Source: Marichromatium gracile (GTDB lineage: Bacteria; Pseudomonadota; Gammaproteobacteria; Chromatiales; Chromatiaceae). From it: DNA of 64,000 nt. Positions within the stretch are counted from its first letter, which is position 1, and each line of letters starts with the position of its first letter. The stretch spans positions 248,001 through 312,000 of the forward strand of contig NZ_SMDC01000003.1 of assembly GCF_004343155.1 (NCBI RefSeq), written 5' to 3'. Below the pieces are notes generated by a model, which saw nothing but the letters and a program-made list of their open reading frames with translations, had not been told where the DNA came from and did not search any database. Positions 18,427 through 27,593 of the stretch are shown here, in pieces. Position numbers and translations under genes: made by a program.

Positions 18427-18875
18427 AGGCTGCTCGTCATCACGAATTGCTGGGCGGGGTCCTCGCCGCGGCTGTCGTCCCACTGCACGGTGACGGTGAA
18501 GCTGTCGTCGTTGCGCACGATGCTGCCGGTGCCGCGCGGCAGGGTGCAGGCGAGCGCGGCGCGCCAGTGCTGGACGTCGCGGGCGGCCAGGGCGCCGCTG
18601 GCGGCGGTGGCCTTCGGGCACTGCGGGTCGGTCGCGAGGTCCTGGCCGTCGTAGGCGCCGGCGAGGGCCTGCTGGCGGTTGGCGCGCATCCGGTCGATGA
18701 TGTCGTAGGCGAGGTTGGTGGCCTGGGTGCGCAGATAGGCGCTGCTGTTGAGTCGCATCGCCGTGGTCTGCAGCTCGGCCATGCCGAGCAGTCCGATGGC
18801 CAGCACCACCATGGCGATCAGGCTCTCGAGCAGGCTGAAGCCACGTTGGGTGTTGTGAGGGGGGCTCAGTTGCAT
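18423..18875 (-). CDS. pilV: Type IV minor pilin PilV
   Basis: The 150-residue prepilin starts MQLSPPHNTQRG followed by FSLLESLIAMVVLAIGLLGMAELQ, the type IV leader and hydrophobic helix with Glu at position five of the mature form. The PilV block ANRQQALAGAY is present. The start is placed inside the end of fimT (about ten bases of overlap). Open frame further upstream belongs to the shadow of fimT and lacks the leader. Confidence 0.88.
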   Translation of the reverse strand: MQLSPPHNTQRGFSLLESLIAMVVLAIGLLGMAELQTTAMRLNSSAYLRTQATNLAYDIIDRMRANRQQALAGAYDGQDLATDPQCPKATAASGALAARDVQHWRAALACTLPRGTGSIVRNDDSFTVTVQWDDSRGEDPAQQFVMTSSL

Positions 18876-19417
18876 GAGGTCGTCACCTTCTCGACCCGTG
18901 GTCGACCGGTGTCGCTGATCACGATGTTGTTGCGCTCGCCGCTGCTGTTGCACAGGCTGAAGCTCAGGGTGCCGGCCTGGAAACCGCCGCTGACCAGCTG
19001 GGTGGTGCCGTCCGGGACATAGGAGACATAGTCGGCGACCGGGCTGTTGCCCTGCAGGGTGTCCTGTCCGCCGAGTCCGTCGTGGACGGCGATCACCGTC
19101 TCGCCGCCATCGACCGTGGCGTCGTCGTCGGCGTCGACGAAGACGATCCACCCCTGCTCGAAGCCGTCGCTGGTGGTGCAGCTCGCACCGTCGGCGCTCT
19201 TGCACACCACCACCCGCTCGCCGCGCTTGATCGCCTCGCTGCGCGCGAGATGGAGCGCGGCCAGCGCGCTGTTGGTGTGGGCCGAGACCTGCATGTTGCG
19301 GATCACGCTGGTGAAGGTGGGGACGCCGAGCATCAGCACCACCGCCGAGATGGCGATCGTCATCAACAGCTCGATCAGGGTGAAGCCGCAGGGGCTGCGG
19401 CGTTGAGCCGCTTGCAT
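18866..19417 (-). CDS. fimT: Minor pilin FimT/FimU (GspH family)
   Basis: The product, about 183 residues from the start chosen here, has a prepilin leader (MQAAQRRSPCG) and FTLIELLMTIAISAVVLMLGVPTF, then the GspH-type head with ARSEAIKRGERVVVCKS, a highly conserved block of this family. It is the first gene of the fimT-pilV-pilW-pilX-pilY1-pilE operon, matching the Pseudomonas order. Another ATG at 19444 would give a nine-residue-longer leader, and neither has a clear ribosome binding site. FimT and FimU cannot be separated by sequence alone; FimT homologues have been linked to DNA uptake. Confidence 0.85.
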   Translation of the reverse strand: MQAAQRRSPCGFTLIELLMTIAISAVVLMLGVPTFTSVIRNMQVSAHTNSALAALHLARSEAIKRGERVVVCKSADGASCTTSDGFEQGWIVFVDADDDATVDGGETVIAVHDGLGGQDTLQGNSPVADYVSYVPDGTTQLVSGGFQAGTLSFSLCNSSGERNNIVISDTGRPRVEKVTTSCN

Positions 19418-19826
19418 GCCGGAGGGGCTGGGGGCGGTGCGCATGTCGGTGGATTGCTCGCCGGTTACGGCCCGAGGCGATCGGGCCTGTCGACCTGATA
19501 CCGAGCGGCCTTCCCGTGTCCGGCCCGTTCCAGACACGCGCCCGGGGCGATACGCGGTCCCTGCTGCGATGAGTCCTGCTCTGTTCGGGGGCGAGGCGAT
19601 CCTGCCCGTCATCGCCAAGTCTAGTTCATTCACCCTGAGCCTGGACCCATTGACAGCGGGGTCCAGGGGCGGCGCCGTGTCCGAGTTGTAGAGCCGATCA
19701 CAGATCGGCAGGGCGTGATGTCACTCGGGGCGGTGCTGCCGCAACCCTTCTGGGGCCGTGCCGAAGCCCCTATACTGGCCGTTCATTCGATAACACTTAT
19801 GTACTACGCGGAGACGAGGACGAGTC
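19418..19826. promoter_or_regulatory. Divergent intergenic region between the pilin operon and fbp
   Basis: The 409 bases hold no credible gene. Visible signals are a hairpin pairing CCTGGACCC (19640-19648) with GGGTCCAGG (19659-19667), a 7-bp inverted repeat GCCGATC/GATCGGC (19693-19709) that could be an operator, and a -10-like TATACT at 19771-19776, about 50 bases before fbp, with a weak -35. GAGGA precedes the fbp start. No heptad or ATTGAACCGC repeats occur here. Confidence 0.4.
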
Positions 19827-20843
19827 ATGCATAACAACCGCACCACCATCACCCAGTACATCATCGAGGAACAGCGTCACGTCGCCGGGGCCACGGGCGA
19901 TTTCAGCGGGCTGCTCAACGATGTGGTCACCGCCTGCAAGGTGATCAGCAACATGGTCAACCACGGCGCCCTGGTCGGGGTGCTGGGCAGCGCCGGGCAG
20001 GAGAACGTGCAGGGCGAGACGCAGAAGAAGCTCGACGTGCTCTCCAACGACGTCTTCCTCAAGTCGAACGAATGGGCCGGACACCTCGCGGCGATGGCCT
20101 CGGAGGAGATGGAGGCGATCTACCCGATCCCGGCACGCTATCCGCGTGGCAAGTATCTGCTGACCTTCGACCCGCTCGACGGCTCCTCGAACATCGACGT
20201 CAACGTCTCGGTCGGTACCATCTTCTCGATCCTGCGCCGCCCCGACGACACCGCCGAGCCGACCGAGCAGGACTTCCTCCAGCCCGGCACCGAGCAGGTC
20301 GCCGCCGGTTACGCGCTCTACGGCCCGTCGACGATGATGGTGTTGACCACCGGCAACGGCGTCAACGGCTTCACCCTCGACCAGAACATCGGCGAGTTCA
20401 TCCTCACCCACCCGGGGATGACGATCCCCGCCGATACCCGCGAGTTCGCCATCAACGCCTCCAACATGCGCTTCTGGGAGCCGCCGGTGCGGCGCTATGT
20501 CGACGAGTGCCTGGCCGGGCGCGAGGGCGAGCGCGGCGAGGACTTCAACATGCGCTGGATCGCCTCGATGGTCGCCGAGGTGCACCGCATCCTCACCCGT
20601 GGCGGGGTGTTCATGTACCCGATGGACGAGAAGATCCGCGCCAAGGGGCAGGGCGGCAAGCTGCGTCTGCTCTACGAGGCCAACCCGATGTCGTTCATCG
20701 TCGAGCAGGCCGGCGGCGCGGCGATCACCGGGCGCGAACGGATCATGTCGCTACAGCCCGAGGCGCTGCACCAGCGCGTGCCGGTGATCCTCGGCTCGCG
20801 CAACGAGATCGAGCGTATCCAGGGCTACCATCGCGAGAGCTGA
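19827..20843 (+). CDS. fbp: Fructose-1,6-bisphosphatase class I
   Basis: The 338-residue enzyme has the class I FBPase signatures: [12 protein letters not shown]-like metal-site block, [22 protein letters not shown] (Asp/Glu metal ligands), [17 protein letters not shown], and the substrate-binding [11 protein letters not shown] and [19 protein letters not shown]. It removes the 1-phosphate of fructose 1,6-bisphosphate in the Calvin cycle and gluconeogenesis, which suits an autotroph. The TGA stop lies inside the first unit of a downstream heptad array, so the last codons abut that repeat. Confidence 0.97.
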   Translation: MHNNRTTITQYIIEEQRHVAGATGDFSGLLNDVVTACKVISNMVNHGALVGVLGSAGQENVQGETQKKLDVLSNDVFLKSNEWAGHLAAMASEEMEAIYPIPARYPRGKYLLTFDPLDGSSNIDVNVSVGTIFSILRRPDDTAEPTEQDFLQPGTEQVAAGYALYGPSTMMVLTTGNGVNGFTLDQNIGEFILTHPGMTIPADTREFAINASNMRFWEPPVRRYVDECLAGREGERGEDFNMRWIASMVAEVHRILTRGGVFMYPMDEKIRAKGQGGKLRLLYEANPMSFIVEQAGGAAITGRERIMSLQPEALHQRVPVILGSRNEIERIQGYHRES

Positions 20844-20887
20844 TAGCTGATAGCTGATAGCTGATAGCTGATAGCTGAGAGCTGACG
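20839..20887. repeat. Composite repeat site B: heptad array at the fbp stop codon
   Basis: Five perfect units of GCTGATA are followed by GCTGAGA and GCTGACG, seven heptads in all. The first unit supplies the fbp stop codon. The array runs straight into the terminator hairpin that separates fbp from the convergent DsrE-like gene. No ATTGAACCGC element is present here. Confidence 0.9.
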
Positions 20888-20920
20888 ACGGCCCTCGCCC
20901 GATCGGGCGGGGGCCGTCGT
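20885..20920. terminator. Bidirectional hairpin terminator between fbp and the DsrE-like gene
   Basis: ACGACGGCCC (20885-20894) pairs perfectly with GGGCCGTCGT (20911-20920), and the enclosed bases form a second palindrome (CGCCCG/CGGGCG). It sits between two convergent genes. No long U tract follows on either strand. Confidence 0.7.
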
Positions 20921-20923
20921 CGT

Positions 20924-21343
20924 TCAGGGCCGCAGATAGACATAGCCGCGCGACTGCAGCTCGGCGATCCGGGTCACCCCGCCCTGTTCGACGATGCTGA
21001 AGCCGGGCACCAGGTCCTCCAGCGCATAGCCGTAGCCCTTGAGGGTGTTGCCGCAGATCTCCAGGGCGACGCCCTGCGCGCGCAGCCTCTCGGTGGCGTC
21101 GCGGATGCGATCGGTGGTCTCGATCTGGTCGAGCGCGCGGATCGCCGGGCCGTGGGCGACCAGCACCACGTTGAGCCGCTCGGGCCCGCCGGCGCCGTCG
21201 ATGTGGTTCTGGATGTTGTTGAGCACGAAGGCGACCTTGGCGGTCTCGGAGACGTGATAAACGACGTCGAGCGGGGGTTGCTCGGCGAGTGCGGCGGGGG
21301 CGATGAGCGCGGACAGCAGCGCGAGGGTGGCGCGGGCGTGCAT
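20924..21343 (-). CDS. Secreted DsrE/F-like protein
   Basis: The 139-residue product has a signal peptide (MHARATLALLSALIAPAALA) and a DsrE/F-type alpha/beta domain. The block VALEICGNTLKGYGY carries the conserved cysteine that in DsrE-family sulfurtransferases can bind sulfur. VVYHVSETAKVAFVLNNIQNH and LNVVLVAHG are also typical. Cytoplasmic DsrE works in the Dsr sulfur oxidation pathway; this periplasmic relative probably handles sulfane sulfur or a related thiol outside the cytoplasm, which is inference. Confidence 0.75.
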   Translation of the reverse strand: MHARATLALLSALIAPAALAEQPPLDVVYHVSETAKVAFVLNNIQNHIDGAGGPERLNVVLVAHGPAIRALDQIETTDRIRDATERLRAQGVALEICGNTLKGYGYALEDLVPGFSIVEQGGVTRIAELQSRGYVYLRP

Positions 21344-21415
21344 GGTTGGCTCCTCCCGGTGCGGGGTGTCGGTTGTGCACCGGGAGGGGCGGACCCTGGG
21401 GTCCGCCGGCAGGGG

Positions 21416-22834
21416 TCACAGTGTCTGCGAGGCGAAGTCGGCCAGACGCGAGCGCTCGCCGCGCATCAGGGTGATGTGCCCGCCGTGCTCCCAGTGCTTG
21501 AAGCGGTCCACCACATAGGTCAGGCCCGAGGTGGTCTCGGTCAAGTAGGGGGTGTCGATCTGACCGATGTTGCCGAGACAGACCACCTTGGTGCCGGGAC
21601 CGGCGCGGGTGATCAGGGTCTTCATCTGCTTGGCGGTGAGGTTCTGCGCCTCGTCGAGGATGATGTACTTGTCGAGGAAGGTGCGCCCGCGCATGAAGTT
21701 CAGCGAGCTGATGCGGATGCGGTTGCGCAGCAGGTCGTTGGTTGCCTCGCGCCCCCAGTCGCCGCCGCCCTCGGGGCGGGTGAGCACCTCCAGGTTGTCC
21801 ATCAGCGCGCCCATCCAGGGCGTCATCTTCTCCTCCTCGGTGCCGGGCAGGAAGCCGATGTCCTCGCCCACCGGGACCGTCACCCGGGTCATGATGATCT
21901 CGCGATAGCGGTTCTGGTCGAGCACCTGCGCCAGCCCGGCGGCGAGCGCCAGCAGCGTCTTGCCGGTGCCGGCGGTGCCGAGCAGGGTGACGAAGTCGAG
22001 CTCGGGGTCCATCAGCATGTTGAGCGCGAAGTTCTGCTCGCGGTTGCGTGCGGTGATGCCCCAGACGTTGTGGCGCGTCACCCGATGGTCCTCGACCAGC
22101 TCGATCACCGCCTCGGTCTCGGCGGGTTTGTCGCGCACGATCGCCTCGAAGCCGTCGTCCCGATCGAGCGAGAGACACTGCGCCGGGTACCAGTCGGCGA
22201 TGTCGGGGCCGGAGACGCGGTAGAAGGTGTGGCCATCCTCCTGCCAGGCGTCGACCGCCTTCTGGTGTCGCTCCCAGAAGTCGGCCGGCAGCTCGTCGTG
22301 ACCGCTGTAGAGCAGCTCGGCGTCGTCGAGCACGCGGTCGTTGCTGTAGTCCTCGGCGACGATGCCGAGGACCGCCGCCTTGATACGCAGATTGATGTCC
22401 TTGGAGACCACGATCACCTGGCGGTCCGGGCGCTCGCGGCTGAGCACCTGGGCGATGCCGAGGATCTGGTTGTCGGCGACGGTGCCGGGGAGCGCCTCGG
22501 GCAGGTCGAGTTCGAAGGCCGTGGTCTGGAAGTAGAGCCGGCCACTGGCCGCCTCGAGCCCGCCGCCGTTGCCGGCGAGCGGGCCGAGCGCCAGTCCGGC
22601 GTCGATCTCGGTCTTGTCCGCCCCGGCCATCAGCTGGTCGAGGAAGCGGCTGACCTGGCGCACGTTGCGCGCGACCTCGGACATGCCCTTCTTGCCGCGG
22701 TCGAGTTCCTCGAGCACCACCATCGGCAGGAAGAGGTCGTGCTCCTGGAAGCGGAACAGTGCGCTCGGGTCGTGCATCAACACGTTGGTGTCGAGGACGA
22801 ACAGACAGGTGGTGTCGTTTTCGCGTTTGATCAT
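21416..22834 (-). CDS. PIN-domain PhoH-family ATPase
   Basis: The 472-residue protein joins an N-terminal PIN nuclease domain (VLDTNVLMHDP with Asp15, EELD around 42-45) to a C-terminal PhoH/RecD-like ATPase with Walker A GTAGTGKT (286-293) and Walker B DEAQN (394-398). PIN-PhoH fusions (PhoH2/YlaK type) have been shown in other bacteria to unwind and cleave RNA. All expected motifs appear intact. About 220 bases without recognisable signals separate it from bcp upstream. Confidence 0.9.
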   Translation of the reverse strand: MIKRENDTTCLFVLDTNVLMHDPSALFRFQEHDLFLPMVVLEELDRGKKGMSEVARNVRQVSRFLDQLMAGADKTEIDAGLALGPLAGNGGGLEAASGRLYFQTTAFELDLPEALPGTVADNQILGIAQVLSRERPDRQVIVVSKDINLRIKAAVLGIVAEDYSNDRVLDDAELLYSGHDELPADFWERHQKAVDAWQEDGHTFYRVSGPDIADWYPAQCLSLDRDDGFEAIVRDKPAETEAVIELVEDHRVTRHNVWGITARNREQNFALNMLMDPELDFVTLLGTAGTGKTLLALAAGLAQVLDQNRYREIIMTRVTVPVGEDIGFLPGTEEEKMTPWMGALMDNLEVLTRPEGGGDWGREATNDLLRNRIRISSLNFMRGRTFLDKYIILDEAQNLTAKQMKTLITRAGPGTKVVCLGNIGQIDTPYLTETTSGLTYVVDRFKHWEHGGHITLMRGERSRLADFASQTL

Positions 22835-23058
22835 GACGGTCTGCAGGGAGCGGTTGGGGCGTGGCCTGGCGCGCAGGGCTGCGTCGGTCGCGCCGTTGCG
22901 GACGCCCGCGTGGCGGGCCTCGAGGGCCGGGCGTGACCGGTCGGGGTCGTACCCGGCGGTACCCTGGAGGTCCGTCCGGCGGGGTGAGGATGGGGGGAGG
23001 CGAGGGGCCTGCGGCGGGCGTGGCGGGACATGATGCGATGGCGCGCCCTCTCCGCCTG

Positions 23059-23529
23059 CTACTGGGCCAGGCCCCTGGCCGCTTCAAGCACCTCGTCGAC
23101 GTGCCCCTTGACCTTCACCTTGCGCCACTCCCGCACCAGGGTGCCGGTGGCGTCGATGAGGAAGGTGCTGCGTTCGATACCGAGGCTCTCGCGACCATAG
23201 AGCGTCTTGAGCTTGATCACGTCGAAGGCGCGGCAGAGCTGCTCGTCGGTGTCGGCGATCAGCTCGAAGGGGAAGGATTGCTTGGTCTTGAAGTTCTGCT
23301 GCGCGCGCAGACCGTCGCGCGAGACGCCGAGGATGAGGGTGTCGGCGGCGCCGAAGTCGGCGTGGGCGGCGGCGAAGTCCAGCCCCTCCTGGGTGCAGCC
23401 CGGGGTACTCGCCCTGGGGTAGAAGTAGAGCACCAGGTTGCGGCCACGATAGTCGGTCAGCCGGATCCGCTGGTCGCCGGTGGCGGTCAGCTCGAGGTCG
23501 GGGACCGGGTCACCGATGGCAATGCTCAT
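23059..23529 (-). CDS. bcp: Thiol peroxidase, Bcp/PrxQ family
   Basis: The 156-residue peroxiredoxin has the peroxidatic cysteine in FYPRASTPGCTQEG (Cys45) and lacks the second cysteine five residues on that many PrxQ enzymes use as resolving residue, so it resembles one-cysteine members. It reduces hydrogen peroxide and organic peroxides with a thiol donor. The block SLGIERSTFLID is typical. It lies 81 bases after gcvR, the same neighbour as in E. coli. Confidence 0.93.
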   Translation of the reverse strand: MSIAIGDPVPDLELTATGDQRIRLTDYRGRNLVLYFYPRASTPGCTQEGLDFAAAHADFGAADTLILGVSRDGLRAQQNFKTKQSFPFELIADTDEQLCRAFDVIKLKTLYGRESLGIERSTFLIDATGTLVREWRKVKVKGHVDEVLEAARGLAQ

Positions 23530-23610
23530 GCGTCTTGCTCCCTGTAGCGATGGCTCATCCGCGGATGTGCGGTCGCCGTCGCCGGATTGGAAGCGGGCAT
23601 CGCCGTCGAC

Positions 23611-24150
23611 TCAGCTCTTGAGCGGCTCGAGCACCGCGTCGAGGTTGAGTCCGTCGCAGTAGTCCATGAACTCGTCGCGCAGTCCGGCGATATGGATGTC
23701 GGCGGGGATGCCCACGGCGATATGCACCGAGAACATCGGGGTGCCGGTATGGGCCGCGGCATAGGTGCTGGTGGCCATGTCCTCGATGTTGATCCGGCGC
23801 TCGGCGAAGAAGGCGGCGAGGTTGTTGACGATCCCCGGATGATCCATCGACACCACGTCGACCGCGTAGGGCAGCAGGTTGGCCCCGGCGTTACGCTGGC
23901 CGGTGCGCTTGGAGACGATGGTCATGCCGAGCTGGCGCTCGAGCTCGGGCAGCGCGTTCTCGATCTTGGCGAGGGTGTTCCATTTTCCTTCGACCAGCAG
24001 CATGGCGGCGAACTCGCCACCCAGGACGCTCATCCGGCTGTCCTCGATATTGCAGCCGTGCTCGAGCACGGTCCGGGAGATCTGATCGACGATACCAGGG
24101 TGGTCTTCGCCGAGCGCCGAGATCACGAGGTAGGTCTTCTGCCTGGTCAT
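23611..24150 (-). CDS. gcvR: Glycine cleavage regulator GcvR-like double ACT protein
   Basis: The 179-residue product (start MTRQKTYLVISALGEDHPG, AAGGA six bases upstream) consists of two ACT domains; the first carries GEDHPGIVDQISRTVLEHGCNIEDSRMS and the second MDHPGIVNNLAAFFAERRINIED. In E. coli GcvR binds GcvA to repress the glycine cleavage system and has an additional role with bcp as neighbour. The open frame extends 21 codons further upstream but those residues look unrelated. Confidence 0.88.
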   Translation of the reverse strand: MTRQKTYLVISALGEDHPGIVDQISRTVLEHGCNIEDSRMSVLGGEFAAMLLVEGKWNTLAKIENALPELERQLGMTIVSKRTGQRNAGANLLPYAVDVVSMDHPGIVNNLAAFFAERRINIEDMATSTYAAAHTGTPMFSVHIAVGIPADIHIAGLRDEFMDYCDGLNLDAVLEPLKS

Positions 24151-24235
24151 GTCCTTGCCGAAGGTGGAGGGTTGAGGAGACAACGCTGAGTGTAGCATGG
24201 CGTGTCTGCGCACCCCTATCGGCGGCTTTCGGCCG

Positions 24236-24380
24236 CCAGCTAACAGCCGCCAGCTACCAGCTACCAGCTACCAGCTACCAGCCGCCAGCTATCAGCGATC
24301 AGCCGCCAGTGAGGCAGGGTCGGCTACTTTGGCTGGCGGCTGGCGGCTGGCGGCTGGCGGCTGGCGGCTGATGGCTGATG
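24236..24380. repeat. Composite repeat site G: two facing heptad arrays
   Basis: Eleven left-arm heptads (24236-24312: mostly CCAGCTA, with CCAGCCG, TCAGCGA and similar) face seven right-arm heptads (24332-24380: five GCTGGCG, two GCTGATG) across a 19-base spacer. CCAGC and GCTGG are complementary, so a transcript from either strand can fold into a long imperfect hairpin. The right arm ends 13 bases from the stop of the PKHD hydroxylase gene; the left lies upstream of gcvR. Confidence 0.9.
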
Positions 24381-24393
24381 GCTCGAATCCCCC

Positions 24394-25071
24394 TCACCCC
24401 GGCTCGGCCCACATCCGCAGCAGGTTGACATAGCTGCGGTCGACCCGCTGGGCGGCGGGGTCGTCGGGGGCGCGCTCGAGCAGGGTCTCGCGGGCCTGGC
24501 CGAGTTCGTAGAGCAGCTCGCGGCGGGCCGGGTCGCGCACCAGGCTCTGGATCCAGGTCACCGCCACCAGCCGCTCGCCCCGGGTCACCGGGGCGACCTG
24601 GTGGAGGCTGGAGGCGGGGTAGAGCACCGCGTCGCCGGCCTCGCCCCGCACCCGCTGCTCGCCGAAGCAGGTACGGATCACCAGTTCGCCGCCGTCGTAG
24701 TCGTCCGCCGGGCTGAGCCACAGGGTCAGCGCCAGGTCGCTGCGCATCCGTCCCCCGGCCCCGCCCATGATCGGCTCGTCGACGTGCTCGCCGTAGTGCA
24801 TCCCCGGGCGGTAGCGGGCGAAGATCGGGTCGGCGACCCGCTCGGGCAGGGCGGCGGTGCGGAACACCGGGTGATGGCCGAGCGCCGACATGATGATGCG
24901 CGCGAGTCGCTGCATCCGCTCGGGGTCGGGTTGCAGCTCCTGGTTGTGCTTGACCCGTGCCGCGCTGCGCCCGGCGCTGCGGGTGCCCGCGACCGCCGGC
25001 AGTTCGGCCAGCGTGGCGTGGACCTTGTCGAGTTGAGCCGGGCCGAGTAGCTGGGGGATGATCTGCAACAT
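24394..25071 (-). CDS. PKHD-type Fe(II)/2-oxoglutarate hydroxylase (PiuC/YbiX family)
   Basis: The 225-residue protein has the PiuC/YbiX layout, with the double-stranded beta-helix iron site His-x-Asp in YGEHVDEP and distal His in YPASSLHQVAPV, and a basic residue downstream for 2-oxoglutarate. The start MLQIIPQLLGP is supported by AAGGAG eight bases upstream. Family members are often iron-regulated and found near siderophore receptors, but no such gene is nearby and the substrate is unknown. It is divergent from the next gene. Confidence 0.88.
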   Translation of the reverse strand: MLQIIPQLLGPAQLDKVHATLAELPAVAGTRSAGRSAARVKHNQELQPDPERMQRLARIIMSALGHHPVFRTAALPERVADPIFARYRPGMHYGEHVDEPIMGGAGGRMRSDLALTLWLSPADDYDGGELVIRTCFGEQRVRGEAGDAVLYPASSLHQVAPVTRGERLVAVTWIQSLVRDPARRELLYELGQARETLLERAPDDPAAQRVDRSYVNLLRMWAEPG

Positions 25072-25155
25072 GGGATCTCCTTGGTCGGGATCTCGGTGAT
25101 GGTCGCCCCGCGCCCGGGGCGATCGGATTGGTCGAGACACGAGGGAGGCGGCGAC

Positions 25156-25743
25156 ATGATCCTGCAGGTCAGCATCGATGACCGGACCCATCGACTCGAG
25201 GTGCCCGAGGCGCTGCTCGAACAGGCGGCGGCGTTCTTCGCCCAACTCGATCGCGACATGGACCGTGGCTGGCAGCTCGGACGCACCTGGGTCGAGCACC
25301 CGGATCGCGAGCAGCGCTGCCGGATCGTCGCCGACAAGCTGCTCACCGCGATCGAGGACGGCAACACCCGGCTCGGGCTGCTGATGGCCGGCTATCTGCT
25401 CGATCGCCTGCCCGAACTCGAATCCGTGGCGCTCGCCGTCGATGGCGAGATCCACGACCATCGTTTCAATCTCGTCGTCGCGCCTGATGCCGCGCCCGTC
25501 GTCGATGTCGAGACCGCCACCCCGGCGCTCGGGCTCGACAAGCTCGCGGCGCTGGCACGCGCCGGCGAGGAGGTCACGGCGGTGTTCAAGGTCGGTCGCG
25601 GCTATCGCTTCTCGGTGTTCGACCACGCCAGCGGCGCCTGGCGCGACGGTCCGCTGTGCGGCGCCGAGGCGGAGGCGGCGCGGCTGCGCGAGGCGGCCTT
25701 CAAGGCGCGCTATGAGGCGCTGCAGCGGGGGCGCGCCGACTGA
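25156..25743 (+). CDS. Hypothetical protein
   Basis: I do not recognise this 195-residue soluble protein. It starts MILQVSIDDRTHRLEVPEALLEQA behind GGGAGGC; there is no signal peptide or membrane helix. Visible parts are an N-terminal helical region with DRDMDRGWQLGRTWVE, a middle with RLGLLMAGYLLDRLPELESVAL, and a C-terminal half resembling a small beta-rich domain (FKVGRGYRFSVFDHASG) closed by a charged helix. It precedes the SLC13-type carrier gene by 13 bases and is probably co-transcribed with it. Confidence 0.55.
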   Translation: MILQVSIDDRTHRLEVPEALLEQAAAFFAQLDRDMDRGWQLGRTWVEHPDREQRCRIVADKLLTAIEDGNTRLGLLMAGYLLDRLPELESVALAVDGEIHDHRFNLVVAPDAAPVVDVETATPALGLDKLAALARAGEEVTAVFKVGRGYRFSVFDHASGAWRDGPLCGAEAEAARLREAAFKARYEALQRGRAD

Positions 25744-25756
25744 GCGCGAGGCGGGC

Positions 25757-27550
25757 ATGGAGGCGTTGACGCAACTCGACTGGCAGGGCTGGTTCAGTCT
25801 GGCGATGGTGGCCTGCTGCTTCGTGTTGTTCGCCTTCACCCGGGTCGCCCCCGACATCGTCACCAGTGGCGCGCTGACCCTGCTGCTGGTCAGCGGGGTG
25901 CTCACCGCCGAGGAGGCCCTGGCCGGTTTCGCCAACCCCGGCATGCTCACCGTCGGGGTGCTCTACGTGGTGGTCAGCGGGCTGGCCGAGACCGGCGCCA
26001 TCGGCTGGCTCGGCCCGCGCCTGCTCGGCCGCCCGCGCGGACCGCGCGCGGCGCGGGTGCGGCTGATGGCGCCGGTGGCCGCGCTCAGTGCGCTGCTCAA
26101 CAACACCCCGGTGGTGGCGATCTTCATCCCCGCGGTGCAGGACTGGGCCAGACGTCATCGTCTGGAGCTGTCGCGGTTGCTGATTCCGCTGTCCTATGCC
26201 GGGATCGTCGGTGGGACCTGCACCCTGATCGGCACCAGTACCAATCTGGTGGTCAACGGGCTCTATATCGAGCACCAGGGCGGCGCCGGGCTGGGGTTGT
26301 TCGAGCCGCTGTGGATCGGTCTGCCGGTGACCCTGGTCACCCTCGGCTTCCTGCTGCTCGCCGGCGACTGGCTGCTGCCGCGCCGCCAGCCCCCGGCGGC
26401 CGGCTACGGCGACCTGCGCGAGTACGTCGCCGAGATGCTGGTCGAGCCGGGCAGTGCGCTGGTCGGGCGCTCGATCGAGGCCGCCGGGCTGCGTCAGCTC
26501 CCGGGGCTGTTCCTGGTCGAGATCGAGCGCGGCGCCCAGGTGTTGCCCGCCGTCTCCCCGCAGGCGGTGCTCCAGGCCGGCGATCGGCTGGTGTTCGTCG
26601 GGGTGATCGACTCGATGATGGAGCTGCAGCGCACCCGCGGGCTGATCCCCGCCACCGACCAGGTGTTCAAGCTCCACCTGCCACGCCCCGGGCGCTGCTT
26701 CGTCGAGGCGGTACTCTCCGACAAGTCGCCGCTGATCGGACTGAGCGTGCGCGACGGGCGCTTTCGCAACCGCTACGACGCGGTGATCATCGCGCTCTCG
26801 CGCAACGGCCGACGGGTGCGCGGCAAGATCGGCGACATCGTCCTCGCCCCCGGCGACACCCTGCTGCTGGAAACGCGTCCGGACTTCGTCGAGCGCCAAC
26901 GCAACGTCCGCGACTTCCTGTTGGTGAGCCAGATCGGCGACTCGCACCCGCTCGAGCACGGTCGTGCCCCACTGGCCATCGCCATCGTGCTGGCGATGGT
27001 GGTGGTGGTCGCGTTCGGCTGGCTGAGCATGCTCGAGGCGGCGCTGCTGGCCGCCGGCAGCATGATCCTCACCGGCTGCACCAGCGGGCGCATCGCCCGG
27101 CGCGCGCCCGACTGGCAGGTGCTGGTGGTGATCGCCACCTCCTTCGGCATCGGCGCGGCGCTGGAGAAGACCGGCGCCGCGGCGCTGCTCGCCGGCGGTC
27201 TGATCGGACTCGCCGACGGCCAGCCGTGGTCGGCGCTGGGTCTGGTGTTCGTCGCCACCGCGCTGCTCACCTCGCTGGCCACCAACAACGTCGCTGCGGT
27301 GCTGGTGTTCCCGATCGCGGTCGAGACCGCGCGCACCATGGGGGTGGCGCTCGAGCCCTTCGTGCTGACGCTGATGATCGCCGCCTCGGCGAGCTTCGCC
27401 ACCCCGATCGGCTATCAGACCAACCTGATGGTGTTCAACGTCGGCGGTTACCGCTTCGGCGACTTCGTCCGCGCCGGGGTGCCGCTGACCCTGCTGGTGG
27501 GCGTGGTGACCGTCGCGCTGACGCCGTTGGTGTGGCCCTTCCGGCCCTGA
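25757..27550 (+). CDS. SLC13-type carrier with two RCK_C domains
   Basis: The 597-residue inner membrane protein has about five membrane helices, a cytoplasmic insert with two TrkA-C/RCK_C domains (about residues 219-298 and 305-385), and a second set of helices. The sodium/anion signature GGTCTLIGTSTNLVVNG (about 152-168) and its counterpart ATPIGYQTNLMVFNVGGY mark the SLC13/DASS fold. Relatives move sulfate, dicarboxylates or phosphate with sodium; the substrate cannot be told from sequence. Sulfate export or uptake would be of interest in a sulfur oxidiser. Confidence 0.87.
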   Translation: MEALTQLDWQGWFSLAMVACCFVLFAFTRVAPDIVTSGALTLLLVSGVLTAEEALAGFANPGMLTVGVLYVVVSGLAETGAIGWLGPRLLGRPRGPRAARVRLMAPVAALSALLNNTPVVAIFIPAVQDWARRHRLELSRLLIPLSYAGIVGGTCTLIGTSTNLVVNGLYIEHQGGAGLGLFEPLWIGLPVTLVTLGFLLLAGDWLLPRRQPPAAGYGDLREYVAEMLVEPGSALVGRSIEAAGLRQLPGLFLVEIERGAQVLPAVSPQAVLQAGDRLVFVGVIDSMMELQRTRGLIPATDQVFKLHLPRPGRCFVEAVLSDKSPLIGLSVRDGRFRNRYDAVIIALSRNGRRVRGKIGDIVLAPGDTLLLETRPDFVERQRNVRDFLLVSQIGDSHPLEHGRAPLAIAIVLAMVVVVAFGWLSMLEAALLAAGSMILTGCTSGRIARRAPDWQVLVVIATSFGIGAALEKTGAAALLAGGLIGLADGQPWSALGLVFVATALLTSLATNNVAAVLVFPIAVETARTMGVALEPFVLTLMIAASASFATPIGYQTNLMVFNVGGYRFGDFVRAGVPLTLLVGVVTVALTPLVWPFRP

Positions 27551-27593
27551 GTTAAGCTCGGGGCATCGTCCCGTCACTGGCCCGGAGGTCCGG

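Noticed and set aside
19649-19654. TTGACA-like hexamer as the fbp -35 box
   Set aside because: It is in the loop of a hairpin and no -10 box follows at usable distance.
24236-24380. Heptad arrays read as a CRISPR
   Set aside because: Units are only seven bases, contiguous and without unique spacers; no cas genes are in the window.
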